NCBI GenBank assembly: GCA_017163975.1
Contig: JAFFSR010000088.1
Coordinates: 583,001-647,000, forward strand
Direction: 5' to 3'
DNA from: Anastatus disparis
Lineage: Eukaryota; Arthropoda; Insecta; Hymenoptera; Eupelmidae
DNA length: 64,000 bases
Part shown: positions 11,949 through 23,916 of the stretch, piece by piece
How positions within the stretch are numbered: position 1 is the stretch's first letter
How the letters are laid out: every line of letters begins with the position of its first letter
Notes under the pieces: model-generated
Told to the model about the DNA's origin: nothing
Databases searched by the model: none
What the model saw: the letters and a program-made list of their open reading frames with translations, nothing else
Translations under genes and position numbers: made by a program

Positions 11949-11980
<32 letters not shown>

Positions 11981-11981
<1 letters not shown>

Positions 11982-14182
11982 GTTTCATTTCACCAAAAAA
12001 TTTCAACATCAAAACTAATTCTCTAATGTAAAGAATGAAAAATTAAATTGGTATAATTTTGAAATTTTGATATGGGAATACTTTTTATAAATAACTTTTT
12101 AATAATTTTGAATAATGGTAAATTTTTAAAATAACTTGTGGTATTGAATGCTAATTAAATTTAGTTTTAACATGAAGTTAATTATTTAGGTTGGAAATGT
12201 ATTCAATAAAATAATATAACTATTTATAAGTTATCACTTAATTTTTTGAACTTTTTATTCATAGTTGACAATTATATTGAATATATGATTCTCATTTTAA
12301 TAGTTTTTATATGATATGAAGTGAATTTTATAAATATAAATTATTTAAGGAGATGTAAAATGGACAGCACACTTCCACCCATAAATATTGATTATATTTC
12401 CATTGTATTTTAAAATTTTAAATAAATAGATGCATTAACATACAGTATGTATCATGAAGATTATTCAGTTAAATTTTTACATAAATCTATTCATTAGTTA
12501 TTGAGAAGTTTGGGTTCCAATATTATTCACTAAAATTTTTCCATTTGGAATCAGAAATTTAAATATCTTGAAAACTAATAATTGGAATAATTTAAAAATT
12601 CAAATAAATAATCATCACGAGACATACTACAAGTTAATACATTCCTTTTATGGAAATTCAGCAATAGAATGGAAAGACAGTTAATTTTTTTATCTTCTTA
12701 TAGTAAAATGTAATCAAACTTTGACAACAAATTTAACATAATGAAATAATTGTGCTTTCAATGATTTGTATCATATTTAATACAAATTATAGAGTGATAT
12801 TACAGAATATTATTTTTTTCCGCATTCATAATAAATGTTTCGCAAATAATAAGTAAATTTTCTTTTGAAATGTTTACTTTTTTATGGGGAATTCTACTTC
12901 TATCTAGACAGTTCATACATATAAATGCATAATTATAGACATAATCAGAAACATTTATTCATATTTTATATATTGTCCTATCTTTATAATTGACTATTAA
13001 AAAAATTTAATATCTAATAAATAATTTTTTTTAATTGTATTTCATAAAATTTATGTTCAAACGATATTAAAAAAAATATTTTTATATCATGTAATTATAA
13101 TTTTTTAAATGAGTTAATTTGATATTTTTTAAAAATTAATGTTTCTCTTATTAAAAATATTATTGCTTCAATAAAATGAATTGCTAACAATTTTTATATA
13201 AATCACAATTAATTTAAATATAAACACGTGTACAAATGAAAATGTAATTAAGGTTAAATGTATGCTACTATAAATGTAATTAAGGTTAAATGTATGTTAC
13301 TATAAATGTAATTAAGGTTAAATGTATGTTACTTATAAAAAATTGTTAACAAGTAACTTTTTAAATAATATATTTTCATGAAAACTAATTTAAATACCTC
13401 ATTCTCTGAATGATAACTGAATTCAATTTTAATTTAATAAATTCAGTTATACAATTATAAATATATAATATTTATATAACTTTTCATCAAATAAAATTAT
13501 TATTTTCTTAATACGTATACATTAAAAAAATAATTATTACAATAGATTGTAGTTAAATAAAAATGTTTATTTTAATAATTATAGCGTTGAAATTTATTTT
13601 GATGAAAATGTTATTTGATTGACATTTACAGTATTATTTTAACTATTTTTGAAAAGTTACTTGTCATCAATAAAAAAATATTTAATTTTCCAAATTAATA
13701 ATCTATTAATATAAAGAATTTTCTAAAAATTATCATATTTATGATATGCAAACCTTACTTGTGATATATACACTTTGTAATATTTGTATCTCATTAAATT
13801 TTTATATTAGATGCAAAAAGGATTGTTAAGTAATTGCAAATATTTATTTTATTATTCCAAAATATTCGAATTTAAAATTAACTAAAATGTTGTATTTTAA
13901 TCTTATGATTTTTTCTATTTAGATTTCGTATTTCATATATATGAAATACATTTGTGAAGATATTTTTATTAGAAATTAACACGAATTTCTTTTAAGCATG
14001 TTTTACTTATAAATTAATTTCATAATTCAAATTTATGGTCATATATTGAGGTCTGGAAATTATAGTTGTAACTCAGTACCCAGTTCTCAGTTGATTTACA
14101 TCAAATACCGTACTATCTTTGTTTTGCTAATGGAAGTAGAGTGAAAAATAGTCACTTGAAATAAATTATACGCTTTTTTACT
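11981..14182. other. 2.2-kb AT-rich gene-free stretch
   Basis: Very high AT content, frequent stops in all frames, no motif recognised except the short direct repeats at 13228-13331. Confidence 0.5.
13228..13331. repeat. Three tandem copies of a ~36-bp unit
   Basis: The phrase GTAATTAAGGTTAAATGTATG followed by (C/T)TACTATAAAT occurs three times in a row, with one C/T difference. Confidence 0.85.
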
Positions 14183-14186
14183 TTAA

Positions 14187-14568
14187 GAGGAGGTCGCGTA
14201 TTTCTGTCCTTTTCTAATCAAAGAAATGATTTTTTTTTTTTAAACTAATAACTTTAGCAAAAAATAAAGAGAAAGCCGCACCTTGTATCGTAAAGAGCAA
14301 TGTTTTCTTTGATAAGGAAAAATTAATTTTATTGCTTCGTTCTCAAGAAAACCTTGAAAAACCAAATTGTCCACCCTAACCTCTATGATTTGAGTTTTTC
14401 AAGGTTTTCTAGAAAACAAAGCAATAAAATTAATTCTTTTTTATCAAAGAAAATATTGCTTTTTTTGATACGAGATGCGGCTTTCGCTTCATTTTTTGCT
14501 AAAGTTATTAGTTTCTGTAAAAAACTGAATTTTTTTATTAGAAAAGGACAGAGATACGTGACCTCCTC
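14187..14568. mobile_element. 382-bp palindromic MITE flanked by TTAA
   Basis: The left end GAGGAGGTCGCGTATTTCTG is mirrored by the right end at 14549-14568, and the two halves fold on each other through TCAAGGTTTTC near the centre. TTAA lies at 14183-14186 and 14569-14572. TTAA duplication is typical of piggyBac or Kolobok-type elements. A second copy starts at 63749 and a decayed one lies near 56255. The open frame 14354-14572 is a by-product. Confidence 0.87.
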
Positions 14569-14572
14569 TTAA

Positions 14573-17162
14573 GTACATGTGTACATATATTTTTATATTA
14601 TGTTTCATCAAATTATTTTCAATTTTATTCAGTACTCAAAATTAAATTAATTAATTCTTATTTACTTAAAATTAGTCATTTATACATAATAATATAATAA
14701 AAGAAAATTCAACTAAGCGACGTTGGGAGCGAAAAACTCCAATATAATTATTACCTGTTAACGTAAAACCCGATAAATTGTGTAACGATTTTCAACAGTT
14801 GATAAATATAATGTAAATCATATAATATATATATCAATTTTAAATTCCTAATCATTAATTTAAAACTCAAAAGTAACTATTTTAAAACGGAATATAGAAG
14901 ATAAACATGTATCGTTTTAATCTTTGAATATCACGAATTTAAATATTAATTATTAGTAATTTTAAAGAGTTATATATTATATAAATAATTCTATATTTAA
15001 TCATTTTCAATTTTAGTAATAGGAAAAGCCGCACAAAAAGAGGTTAATAATTGCATTTTCTGCGAAATATTGCCCTTGAATCGAGTAGGTGAAAGATCAG
15101 TCTTAATACCAAAAAAAAGCAGTAAGCATCGCAAATTTATGCTCTTACTTCATAATATAATAGTACCAACATTGGTCCCTGAAATTCAAGCTATAGTACT
15201 AATTGAAATTATATTGTCACTTTTTTTTAAGTACCTTAATACATAAATTAGATATACTTGATTTAGAACCTATTTTAACAATTCTTTCTTTTCTCCGTGT
15301 TGTTAGTTCTAGTAAACGTCAACTACTGTTTTCGATTATTTCATGGTTCGTGATTAAAACACTTGATTAAAAAGAAAAAATTCCTATTATATTTTTTCAT
15401 TGATTCAAATGCAATTTAGTAGAACAAATTCTTAATTCATCATGATATAATTTGTATCTAAACAATTTTTATGCACATTGTAACTTTAATTAATCTTTTT
15501 TATAAAAATAGAAAAATTTAATTTAGTACAAAACTACAATATCTTAATTCATTAGTTGCGTCAATTTTTTTTATTTTAAAATCGGCCAATTTATACATAA
15601 CAATATAATATATGAAAATTCAACCGAGCGACGTTAGGAGCGAGGTATTTTTTGCTAGTTTTGTATTAAAGAAAAAATGTTTCATTTTTAGTCAAGAATA
15701 TATATATTTAATGACCTAAAGTTTCGGGAAAAAAGTTTTTTTTTACTCGTTTAATTAAAAATTTTTACTTTTTTTTCATGAAATTTCCCTAAAAAAATAA
15801 GTGAAAAAAAATTTTTTTTTCTGAAACTTATTGGTCACAAAATATATATATTTTAGACTAAAAATGAAACCTTTTTCCTCTAACAAAAAATTTTCTATCT
15901 TTCTTAGTTTATGAGATAATCGTGGTTGAAAAAATAGGTCTTTTTTTCGAAAAAACACTGTAACTGTGGTTTAAAAAGTCACAGAAACATTTTACTTAGC
16001 TCATTTTGAAGAGGACTATTAGAGTTTTAAAACCTATTTTTTTTTTTCAATATCATAATTTCAATAAAAATGACATTCATTTTCATGTGGGAAAAAAAAA
16101 TTAGTAAAAAAAATTTTATTTTACATTGCTATAAGCAATTAGGAAATGACTTTTTCCATATCGGACTTACTTCATTTCAAAGATTTTTGTCCAATCTTTC
16201 AAACGCCGTTTGGATTTTGAAGATGCGATTATTAGTTCCGGAGATATAAAACTTTTTATTTTAATTAATTTTACTCTAGGGTGGGCAAAAGCAATTGAAC
16301 AGCAGTGTATTTCGTTCCAATTTTCTACATTTTTTTGGTTTCTGAATAATTAAAGAACGCAGTGAAAAAAATTTTGGGCTTAATTCATGACTTCAAAAGT
16401 TTTATTAATAAATGAATAAAAAAAAATGTTTTTTTTAATTCATTTTTTATATTAATATTAACTATAATTCGTTAAAAATCTATACAAAAGGTTTGGTATG
16501 TTAATCAGTTATGAATTCGATGTTAGATTTTCAAAATTCAGAATGTCAGATCCAAAATGACTGGTTGAAAACATTTGTATACTGCAAATTTCACTGCATT
16601 TTAGCGACATCAATTATTATGTACAGTTTAATTATTAGAAACTTTAGAATTTCCTTTTAAATTCATGTTTTTTTAGTTGTTGAATTCATATCTCAAGTTA
16701 CATAGGCCGTTTTGACAATTTATAGCTGTTAATAAGTTGCCAAATTGCTGTCAACTGTTGGAAATCTTAATTTATTTTATGGCACTAGGTGTCTTAAATT
16801 TGCTAATACCTCCTGTTTTTGCGTATTGTTTGTAGCGATTGATAGCATTCCGTAAACGACAATTCTTACACGCGGTGCTTGAAACAATGTGTCTCATCAT
16901 ATTGTACATTAGTTTGATGCATGCGCATTTCAACTTTTTCGTGTCTATATCTACGTCTATCCTCTTCTATTTACCCGTTATAAGCATCAACTCTCTCTCT
17001 TTCTCTTTCTCTACAACTCTCTGTTTATTTCATTGTTCACTCCCCTGGTAAAAATATGTATGTAATTTTCACATGATATTATCGATGGTTTCATCACGTG
17101 AAAATCACGTTCATATTATTGTGACTATAGAAATTTTTTATAAAAAAAATGGCTGTGATTAA
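14573..17162. other. 2.6-kb AT-rich gene-free stretch
   Basis: No coding region recognised. The phrase TTATACATAA(C/T)AATATAAT...AAATTCAAC followed by GAGCGACGTTAGGAGCGA occurs at ~14680 and ~15590, suggesting a diverged duplicate. A fold-back segment lies at 15640-15905. The last 300 bp contain a CT-rich run (16992-17015). Confidence 0.45.
15640..15905. repeat. Imperfect inverted repeat (fold-back remnant)
   Basis: The segment around 15675-15740 (TTTCATTTTTAGTCAAGAATATATATATTT...) pairs imperfectly with 15835-15880 (AAATATATATATTTTAGACTAAAAATGAAA). Probably a MITE remnant; ends not defined. Confidence 0.55.
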
Positions 17163-17167
17163 GTTTG

Positions 17168-17603
17168 TGTTGAGGTTTAATTAATTCTCAATTTATGGTT
17201 TATTATATATGTAATAGATGGCGCATATGTTCGCGTTGTACCTTGAATATTTCTTTGTAAAGTGGATTTCTTTTTTAGTCAGAAGAGTAAGAGTCGTTAT
17301 GGCATGTAAGGTCTTGTAATTTTGTATGTAGATTCTTTTCTAACTAATGTGTCATGTAATGAATAAAGTTATGTTTAGTTTGTATGGATAAAAAGGTAAT
17401 ACCTACTTTATAGAGAGTAATCAATGTAATAAAATATATATGTAACGCTTATATGTGATGTTTGTTTTACAGGCGTCTTTTTGTTATGACTTTTGTAAGA
17501 CAACAAGAGAATAAATTGTATCACTTTTCATCTTAATAAAACGTATTGTTTTATTCATTCTTTTCACGCTTATTATTCAACATAAATGTATAAAATCGCA
17601 ACA
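17168..17603 (+). repeat. 5' LTR of the Copia element
   Basis: Matches 21037-21472 at nearly every base; differences include GGCGCATATG against GGCGCACATG. Contains AATAAA-type signals (for example AATAAAGTTATG) expected in R/U5. The sequence immediately after it (GGTTTTGGGCTCAGG) is the presumed primer-binding site. Confidence 0.93.
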
Positions 17604-17781
17604 GGTTTTGGGCTCAGGTTGAAAGAAAGTCTAAGGTGAAAAGTTGAAAGCACGTGTTAAAAAGTAAGGTTAGAATTGAAATCGCAGTGTAGTGAAATAT
17701 ATATCAGTCTATCAAGCAAAATAGAAATTTGCTAAGTCAGTATTCTAAGAATAGTCAGAATAATATATTTTATAGTTAATC

Positions 17782-18771
17782 ATGGATACTATAAAGTCGC
17801 AATTAGAAACTTTAACTGAAAATGGGTAAGGCCAAGTTAATTATATTTCTTGGAGATTTAAATTGAATTCAGCAACAGGAATAACGCTAAAGCCTGAAGG
17901 AGATGAAATGTCTCAAACAGTAACAGGTTGGAAAAAGAAAGATGTTGAAGCTAGATCACTCATAGGTTTAAATGTCAGTAGTAATCTAGCACTGAAAATA
18001 GCAAATTGTAAATCAGCATATCAAATGTTGAATAAACTGGAAACATTATATGGTAAGAAATCAGATGCTACAATTGAAGGTTTGCGAGAGCAATTTTTTG
18101 CTTTTCAATATGATGAAGAAAAGTCAATAGTAGAAAACTGTCTGAGAGTACAGCAATTAGCAGAAGAATTAACTAGTGAAGGAGATGAAATAAAATATGG
18201 TTGGATTATATCAAAAACTTTAGGAATTCTCCCACCTAAATTACATCATTTTAGAACTGGCTGGGATAGCACACCCTCAGTTGACAAAAATTTAAGTAAA
18301 TTAATTGAAAGGCTACAACTAGAGGAAGATAGGTTGAATGAAAATGAAAAGTCAAATGAATGCAGTGCAAAGAATGCTTTATTGTCAAAAGGAAATAGTC
18401 AGAAAATTAAAAAATCACAGTCAGTGAACAATGAGTCTCGAAATTCTACACTTGAATGTTTCAAATGTGGACGTAAAGGTCATATTAAAAAGAATTGTTA
18501 TAGTAAGCCATGCCAGAAATATCTAGAATATTGTAAAAATAATTATAGTTGTAATAATTGTCAGGAAAAAGGTCATTTTTCTAAAGAATGTCCAAAGAAG
18601 GATCAGACTAGTCAAGAAAATAGTCAGAAAAGACGAGCTTGTATCACAGTAGCTCTATCAAGTGCAAATATTAAAAATATTCAGTCTGCAAATAAAAGTG
18701 ATAGAATTTGGTACCAAGATTGTGGTGCTACGCAGCATATGGCATCACATAGAGATCTATTTGTTAGTTAA
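17782..18771 (+). pseudogene. gag: Copia gag and start of protease
   Basis: Start at 17782 (MDTIKSQLETLTEN) with an in-frame TAA at 17827; the frame then continues openly to 18771. Gag proper shows the usual helical region (CKSAYQMLNKLETLYGKK) and two zinc knuckles, CFKCGRKGHIKKNC (~18460) and CNNCQEKGHFSKEC (~18553), which bind RNA. Directly after comes the start of the aspartic protease with QDCGATQHM, a variant of the usual DSG.S.HM active-site motif (Cys for Ser). The frame stops right after LFVS, at the deletion junction. Would make virus-like particle protein in an intact element. Confidence 0.9.
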
Positions 18772-19078
18772 TCTAATTCTAATTCTAGATCAATTAGGCA
18801 TATTTCATAGTAAGACATGTGCATATACTCCACAACAGAATGGTCGCATAGAGCGAGAGATGCGCACAGTTGTGGAGACAGTCAGATCAGTTTTTCATAG
18901 TAAGGATTTTAATGAAAATTTATGGGCTGAAGCTATGTATTACGTAGTTTTTACCCTTAATCAGACTGGCACAAGTAGTGTAAAAGATAAGGCACCAGCT
19001 CAATTATGGTTTGGTCGACAGATTGATGTTAACAAGTTAAAAATATTTGGAGGTGAATGTATTAATTCAAGATCATAA
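18772..19078 (+). pseudogene. Copia integrase, C-terminal end of the catalytic core only
   Basis: Begins abruptly with LDQLGIFHSKTCAYTPQQNG; the block AYTPQQNGRIERE contains the third catalytic acidic residue of the integrase. The zinc-binding part, the first two catalytic aspartates and the end of the protease are missing between ~18771 and 18785, consistent with one internal deletion. A frame change near 19065 leads into the next segment. Confidence 0.88.
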
Positions 19079-20870
19079 AAGAAGAAAAATGGATAAGAAA
19101 TCGGAAAAGGGATTATTTGTAGGTTATGATCTGGATTCACCTAGCTACAGAATTTACCTAGAAAGTAAAAATGATGTTATAAGTTCTGAAAATGTAGTAT
19201 TTAATGAAAAACCAAATATTGTGAAAAGTAGTATAGGAACCAAATGGAACTGTGATAATTCTGAAGAATTGTCTGATGAAAGAAATGAAAATTCAGATAA
19301 AGATAAGCATGAAAATCAACCTGAAGATAGAAATGATAATAATGTAAATAATCTTTTAGATAATATGCAAGGCAATGTAGAAAATCCTTTAAAGAAAATT
19401 AATCAACCAATAAGGAGACTACGAGATCGTAGTAAAATAAAAATGCCAATAAAATATCATGATTATGATATAGATAGTAATTACAAAAAGGATTTTACAA
19501 TGATAGGTGAAATTGAAAGTATTACAGTTGCACGAGCTCTAAAGGATGAAAATTGGAGAAAAGCAATGCAGGAAGAATATGATTCTCTCACTAAGATGAA
19601 AACATGGAAATTAGTAGAAATTCCAAGACATACAAAACCTTTAACGTGTAAATGGATTTTTACAAAGAAAAGTAATAGAAAATTTAAAGTTAGACTTGTA
19701 GCAAGAGGATATGAACAGGAAGAAGGAATAAATTATTTTCAAACTTACAGTCCTGTTGCTAGACATGAGTCTATAAGACTAATTATAAGCATTGCAATTT
19801 CAAGAAAAATGCTGATCAAAACCTTTGATGTTAAAACAGCCTTTTTGAATACTGAATTGAAAGAAGATATCTACATTTATCAACCAGAAGGATTCAACGA
19901 TGGGTCAGGTCGTGTTGGAAAATTAATGAAAAGCTTGTATGGTTTGAAGCAAGCTTCCAAAGATTGGAACGCGAAGTTCACGACTTTTTTAAAAGATCTT
20001 GGGTTTGAACATACAGATGATGATCCATGCATCTTTTATAACAAAGATAGAAGTGTAATTATCGCAATTTTTGTAGATGACGGCCTAATTATAGGTATCA
20101 ACGAACAAGAAGTAATCAAAATTTTGGAAAAATTAAGTAACAAATTTGAAATTACTTATGAAATGGAGATGAAAAATGAATTTTCCTATATTGGTATGGA
20201 AATTAAAATAAATACAGATAACAATGAAGTTTTTATTAACCAGTCTAGCTATATAGAAACAATTCTCAAACAATTTCAATGCCAAGATATAAACCCTGCA
20301 TCGACACCCATGGAAAGTGGTATGCTGACAAATGAGGAAAAATTCTGTAATGATCATGTATTGGATAGCTCAGTACCTTATCGTCGAACCATTGGATGCT
20401 TGTTATATCTATCAACGATTTCACGACCTGATATTAGTTTTGCAGTTAATTACTTGAGTGGATTTAACAATAAACCCATGATGAGTCATTGGAAAATGGT
20501 TAAAAGAATTTTTCAATATCTGAAAGGAACTGTAAATTATGGAATAACTCTTAATGGAAATCATAAACTAGAAGCATATTCAAATGCTGATTATGGAGGA
20601 AATTTGAAGACAAGACATTCAACTACAGGAGTATTAGTACTCAGAGGTGGTCCAGTAGTATGGTTTGCTCAAAAACAACATGTGGTTGCAACGTTATCAG
20701 CTGAAGCTGAATATAGAGCAGCTGTGTCTGCAATCGATGAAGTAAGCTGGATACGTCGAATTGGAAAGAAACTAGGTATTATTGATGAGAATCATCCAAC
20801 AGTATTAAATATAGACAATCAATCTGCTATACATATGCTACAAAGTACATGTGACGGAAAAATGACATGA
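19047..20870 (+). CDS. pol: Copia integrase tail, reverse transcriptase and RNase H
   Basis: A 607-residue open frame. After a hydrophilic linker comes the reverse transcriptase (from ~19540): KWIFTKKSN, LVARGYEQEEGINYFQTYSPVA, FDVKTAFLN (first catalytic Asp), LYGLKQASKDWN and IFVDDGLIIG (the catalytic DD pair). RNase H follows: YSNADYGGN, SAEAEYRA and NIDNQSAI carry the acidic active-site residues. The frame ends at a TGA (20868) in the conserved end of RNase H; the homologous reading continues to ~21000 through a further TAA. RT itself looks intact, so trans-mobilisation cannot be excluded. Confidence 0.94.
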   Translation: MEVNVLIQDHKRRKMDKKSEKGLFVGYDLDSPSYRIYLESKNDVISSENVVFNEKPNIVKSSIGTKWNCDNSEELSDERNENSDKDKHENQPEDRNDNNVNNLLDNMQGNVENPLKKINQPIRRLRDRSKIKMPIKYHDYDIDSNYKKDFTMIGEIESITVARALKDENWRKAMQEEYDSLTKMKTWKLVEIPRHTKPLTCKWIFTKKSNRKFKVRLVARGYEQEEGINYFQTYSPVARHESIRLIISIAISRKMLIKTFDVKTAFLNTELKEDIYIYQPEGFNDGSGRVGKLMKSLYGLKQASKDWNAKFTTFLKDLGFEHTDDDPCIFYNKDRSVIIAIFVDDGLIIGINEQEVIKILEKLSNKFEITYEMEMKNEFSYIGMEIKINTDNNEVFINQSSYIETILKQFQCQDINPASTPMESGMLTNEEKFCNDHVLDSSVPYRRTIGCLLYLSTISRPDISFAVNYLSGFNNKPMMSHWKMVKRIFQYLKGTVNYGITLNGNHKLEAYSNADYGGNLKTRHSTTGVLVLRGGPVVWFAQKQHVVATLSAEAEYRAAVSAIDEVSWIRRIGKKLGIIDENHPTVLNIDNQSAIHMLQSTCDGKMT

Positions 20871-21027
20871 GGCAAAAAACATGTTGAAATACAAAGGAAG
20901 TTTATATAAGAACATATTGATAAAACTGTAAAACTAAAGCATGTAAGAAGTTCTGAACAATTAGCAGACATTTTAACAAAACCATTAACTCGTAATCTTT
21001 TTGAAAAATGTAGAAAAGAATTAATTA

Positions 21028-21036
21028 AAGGAGGAG
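21028..21036 (+). promoter_or_regulatory. Polypurine tract (plus-strand primer) of the Copia element
   Basis: AAGGAGGAG lies directly before the 3' LTR starting TGTTGAGG, the usual place for the plus-strand primer. Confidence 0.8.
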
Positions 21037-21472
21037 TGTTGAGGTTTAATTAATTCTCATTTTATGGTTTATTATATATGTAATAGATGGCGCACATGTT
21101 CGCGTTGTACCTTGAATATTTTTTTGTAAACTGGATTTCTTTTTTAGTCAGAAGAGTAAGAACCGTTATGGCATGTAAGGTCTTGTAATTTTATATGTAG
21201 ATTCTTTTCTAACTAATGTGTGATGTAATGAATAAAGTTATGTTTAGTTTGTATGGATAAAAAGGTAATACCTACTTTATAGAGAGTAATCAATGTAATA
21301 AAATATATATGTAACGCTTATATGTGATGTTTGTTTTACAGGCGTCTTTTTGTTATGACTTTTGTAAGACAACAAGAGAATAAATTGTATCACTTTTCAT
21401 CTTAATAAAACGTATTGTTTTATTCATTCTTTTCACGCTTATTATTCAACATAAATGTATAAAATCGCAACA
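21037..21472 (+). repeat. 3' LTR of the Copia element
   Basis: 436 bp, same length as the 5' LTR, followed by the duplicated GTTTG. Confidence 0.93.
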
Positions 21473-21477
21473 GTTTG

Positions 21478-21837
21478 ATAGCACAGCCACACCAAAACAA
21501 ATGTTATAACCCACGGACCAGACTATGTACATCTTATGTTTTTGAAGTCACTAAATCAGAATCCGTGGTCCGTTTGACCCCATGACCTGAGAGTCAAGGT
21601 CATTTCAAGTTCAAATCAACAAAATTAATAGCAACCATATTTTAACAGTATATATTTATGTTATTGAGGTCGTTGGATTCAAATCCGTGGTCCGTTTGAC
21701 ACCATCACCTCAGGGTCAAGGTCGTTTTAAGGTCAAATCTACAAAATTAATCGCGACAATATTTAAGCAGTATATATTTATGTTTTTGAAGTCGCTGAAT
21801 CAAAATCCGTGGTTCATTTGACGTGGTCCATTTCATA
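21478..21837. repeat. Three modules of a ~122-bp tandem repeat, with an end CACAGCCAC
   Basis: AATCCGTGGTCCGTTTGAC followed by CAAGGTC-rich sequence recurs with starts at ~21544, 21666 and 21788. The segment begins ATAGCACAGCCACACC. The same modules occur in inverse orientation at 53690-53905, ending GCGTGGCTGTGTAA. This looks like the end of a DNA element with subterminal repeats, but no second terminus was found nearby. Confidence 0.65.
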
Positions 21838-22858
21838 ACGCTTCTCCATCACTTTAATGTCTTAGTGAAAATGCTTTCCCTGTTCTTCACTACAATCTCC
21901 ACAGTTGTCAGGAAAACTACCCGAATGATTGTGTAGAAAACGTAATTTGTAATTCATTAGGCAACCCATTTTTCTAAAGTTCTCAACCATTTTAGATACA
22001 ATTTCTTTGTGATTTGAGATTCTGCGATTACCTAAAAAATTTTCAGTAACTTACTAAAAGCTAAGCCATGCAGCTCTTTCAATGTTTGTCATGGAACTAA
22101 TAAACTGATCATCAGACATCATTTTTCTTATTTCTAAACCATCAAAAATACCTTTCTTTAATTTTGCATCCGATTTATTTGGAAACTTATTTCCAAGTAT
22201 TTGAAGCACTGGCTATCTTTATTCGAAGCCTTAACGAATTGTTTCATTACACCAAGTTTTATGTGCAATAGTGACATGAGAATTTTTTTTGTGTCGACCA
22301 ATGGTGTAGCTATAATGTTACTCTTTCCGACTTCGAGAGATTTTCTTTCAGGCCATTTATGGATTGTATAGTTCTCTGCACGGTCTCTATGATTCCACAA
22401 GCACAAGAAACATGGTGTCTTTGTAAATCCAGACTGCTGTTCTAACAATATTCCAGAAACTTACAAATCGGCACATATAAGCCATTTATGCTTGTCATAG
22501 TGAATTTTTTGTAGGATAATTTTGAGATTGTCATATGTTTCCTTCATTGTAGTGGAGTGCGCTGTACGGAATTAGGCATAGTGGTTGCTGTTGTGTAGTA
22601 ATACAACTTTTAAACTTCTGTTTAATGAATCTATAAACAATCTCTATTCTTCGACTTCATTTACATTAGGCTTAATTTCATTCATCAAACCTTTTCCATC
22701 TTTACAATATACTATTTTATCACCATCATGATTCATTTCTTCATAATCTGGTTCGAAACTTTTGCTTCTTGTTCTGTAAAAAGATACTTTAGTAGAATTT
22801 GTCAAGTGATTCATGCCTTTTGAAGCTGAAGCTAAATGTATCGCTCCATTTTCAGGTA

Positions 22859-23230
22859 CACTGAAAAAAGTACGGGAACTCTCCGTTACCACAGCGTAGT
22901 GTCGCTGTACGAAACGCACATTCGTCTTTATGTTTTAAAACTTAGGACCGTTGATATACATGTTTGAGCGAGTATATGTATAAACAACTGAAACGCGATG
23001 ACATACCGGCCTTTGAGAAGTCTGCTGTTAGAATGTAGGTAAGAAGACGACCTACGACGTATAGTTGTCATCTTAACAGTGTGTATTAGATTTCCCTCTT
23101 AAGCGTACGTGCTCTAGCTTTAATTTTTGAGATAGCAGCTTTCCCAAAAACATAGCAAGGATCTCTATTAAGCGCAACACGGCTGCGCGTTGGCATTTAG
23201 TACAACTGTTATCCCCAACTTTTTTCAGTG
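22859..23230. mobile_element. 372-bp MITE with CACTGAAAAAAGT ends and TA duplication
   Basis: The left CACTGAAAAAAGT and right ACTTTTTTCAGTG are complementary, and TA flanks both ends (22857-22858, 23231-23232). The inverted paralogue at ~25535-25560 is an empty site: its sequence runs straight through this point with one TA. Tc1/mariner-type non-autonomous element by target site. Confidence 0.93.
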
Positions 23231-23247
23231 TAAGTTAAGCTCTCTAA

Positions 23248-23916
23248 CTAATAAGGAGAGTGTTTCACCTTCAGATTATCGTTTTTGCTCAAATTTTGGG
23301 AATGTTTTCTGGATGCAGGAATATAAAGAAAGCTAAAATTTTAGAGGCCAACGCTCAATATTTCCCTAGTTAGAGGCCATTGAAGAAAATTACTAAAAAA
23401 TTTACTAGATTTTTAAACGCTTATAGTTCCTTAGCATAATTAGCTATATGCTTAAACCTTTTTTTAAATGAAAGCTGAGCTAAAATCCTTTCAAAATAGT
23501 AGTTATAGCGTATCAAAATATTATTTTTTTCCAAAGTTATAGCATAATAAATAATATTGAACCCAATTTTAGATTTTATTATTAATTAATGTTTTAGACG
23601 AAAAATTCAGGTCCAATCTTTATTACACTCTAACTTTGGAAAAAAATAATATTTTGAGATTCTATAGGTGCTATTTTGAAAGGATTTGAGCTCAGCTTTC
23701 GTTTAAAAAGGTATAAGCTTCTAGCTGACAATGATGAAATACTATGAGCGTTTGAAAATCTAGTAACTTTTTTAATGATTTTTTTCAATGGCCTATAAAT
23801 AGGGAAATATTAAGCATTGGCCTCTAAAATTTGGGCTTTCTTCATGTTTCTGCATTCAGAAAACATTCTCAAAATTTGAGCAAAATTGGTGACCCGAAGG
23901 TGAAACACTCTCCTTG
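23248..23916. mobile_element. ~670-bp fold-back MITE, TAA target site
   Basis: The left AAGGAGAGTGTTTCACCTTC pairs with the right GAAGGTGAAACACTCTCCTT, and complementarity continues through most of the element (for example CTCAAATTTTGGGAATGTTTTC with its complement near 23868). The empty site in the inverted paralogue (CTCTCTAAGTTGTTTAG on the complement of ~25500-25525) shows that TAA was duplicated (23245-23247 and 23917-23919). The exact left base is uncertain by ~5 bp. The right half is the same family as 1-226. Confidence 0.85.

Larger units (their letters stand above)
17168..21472 (+). mobile_element. Copia (Ty1) LTR retrotransposon, internally deleted
   Basis: Two 436-bp LTRs start TGTTGAGG and end CAACA. 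The 5-bp target duplication GTTTG is present at 17163-17167 and 21473-21477. Inside are, in Copia order, gag with two CCHC knuckles, a truncated protease, the end of integrase, reverse transcriptase and RNase H, all on the plus strand. A deletion of roughly 1 kb between protease and integrase, plus stops in gag and RNase H, make it non-autonomous now. The LTRs differ at only a few positions, so insertion is fairly recent. Confidence 0.95.

Noticed and set aside
17140..17160. GGCTGTGATTAA before the Copia as partner of CACAGCCAC at 21484
   Set aside because: It would make the Copia nested inside a small element, but only ~7 bases match and no further pairing follows; treated as chance.
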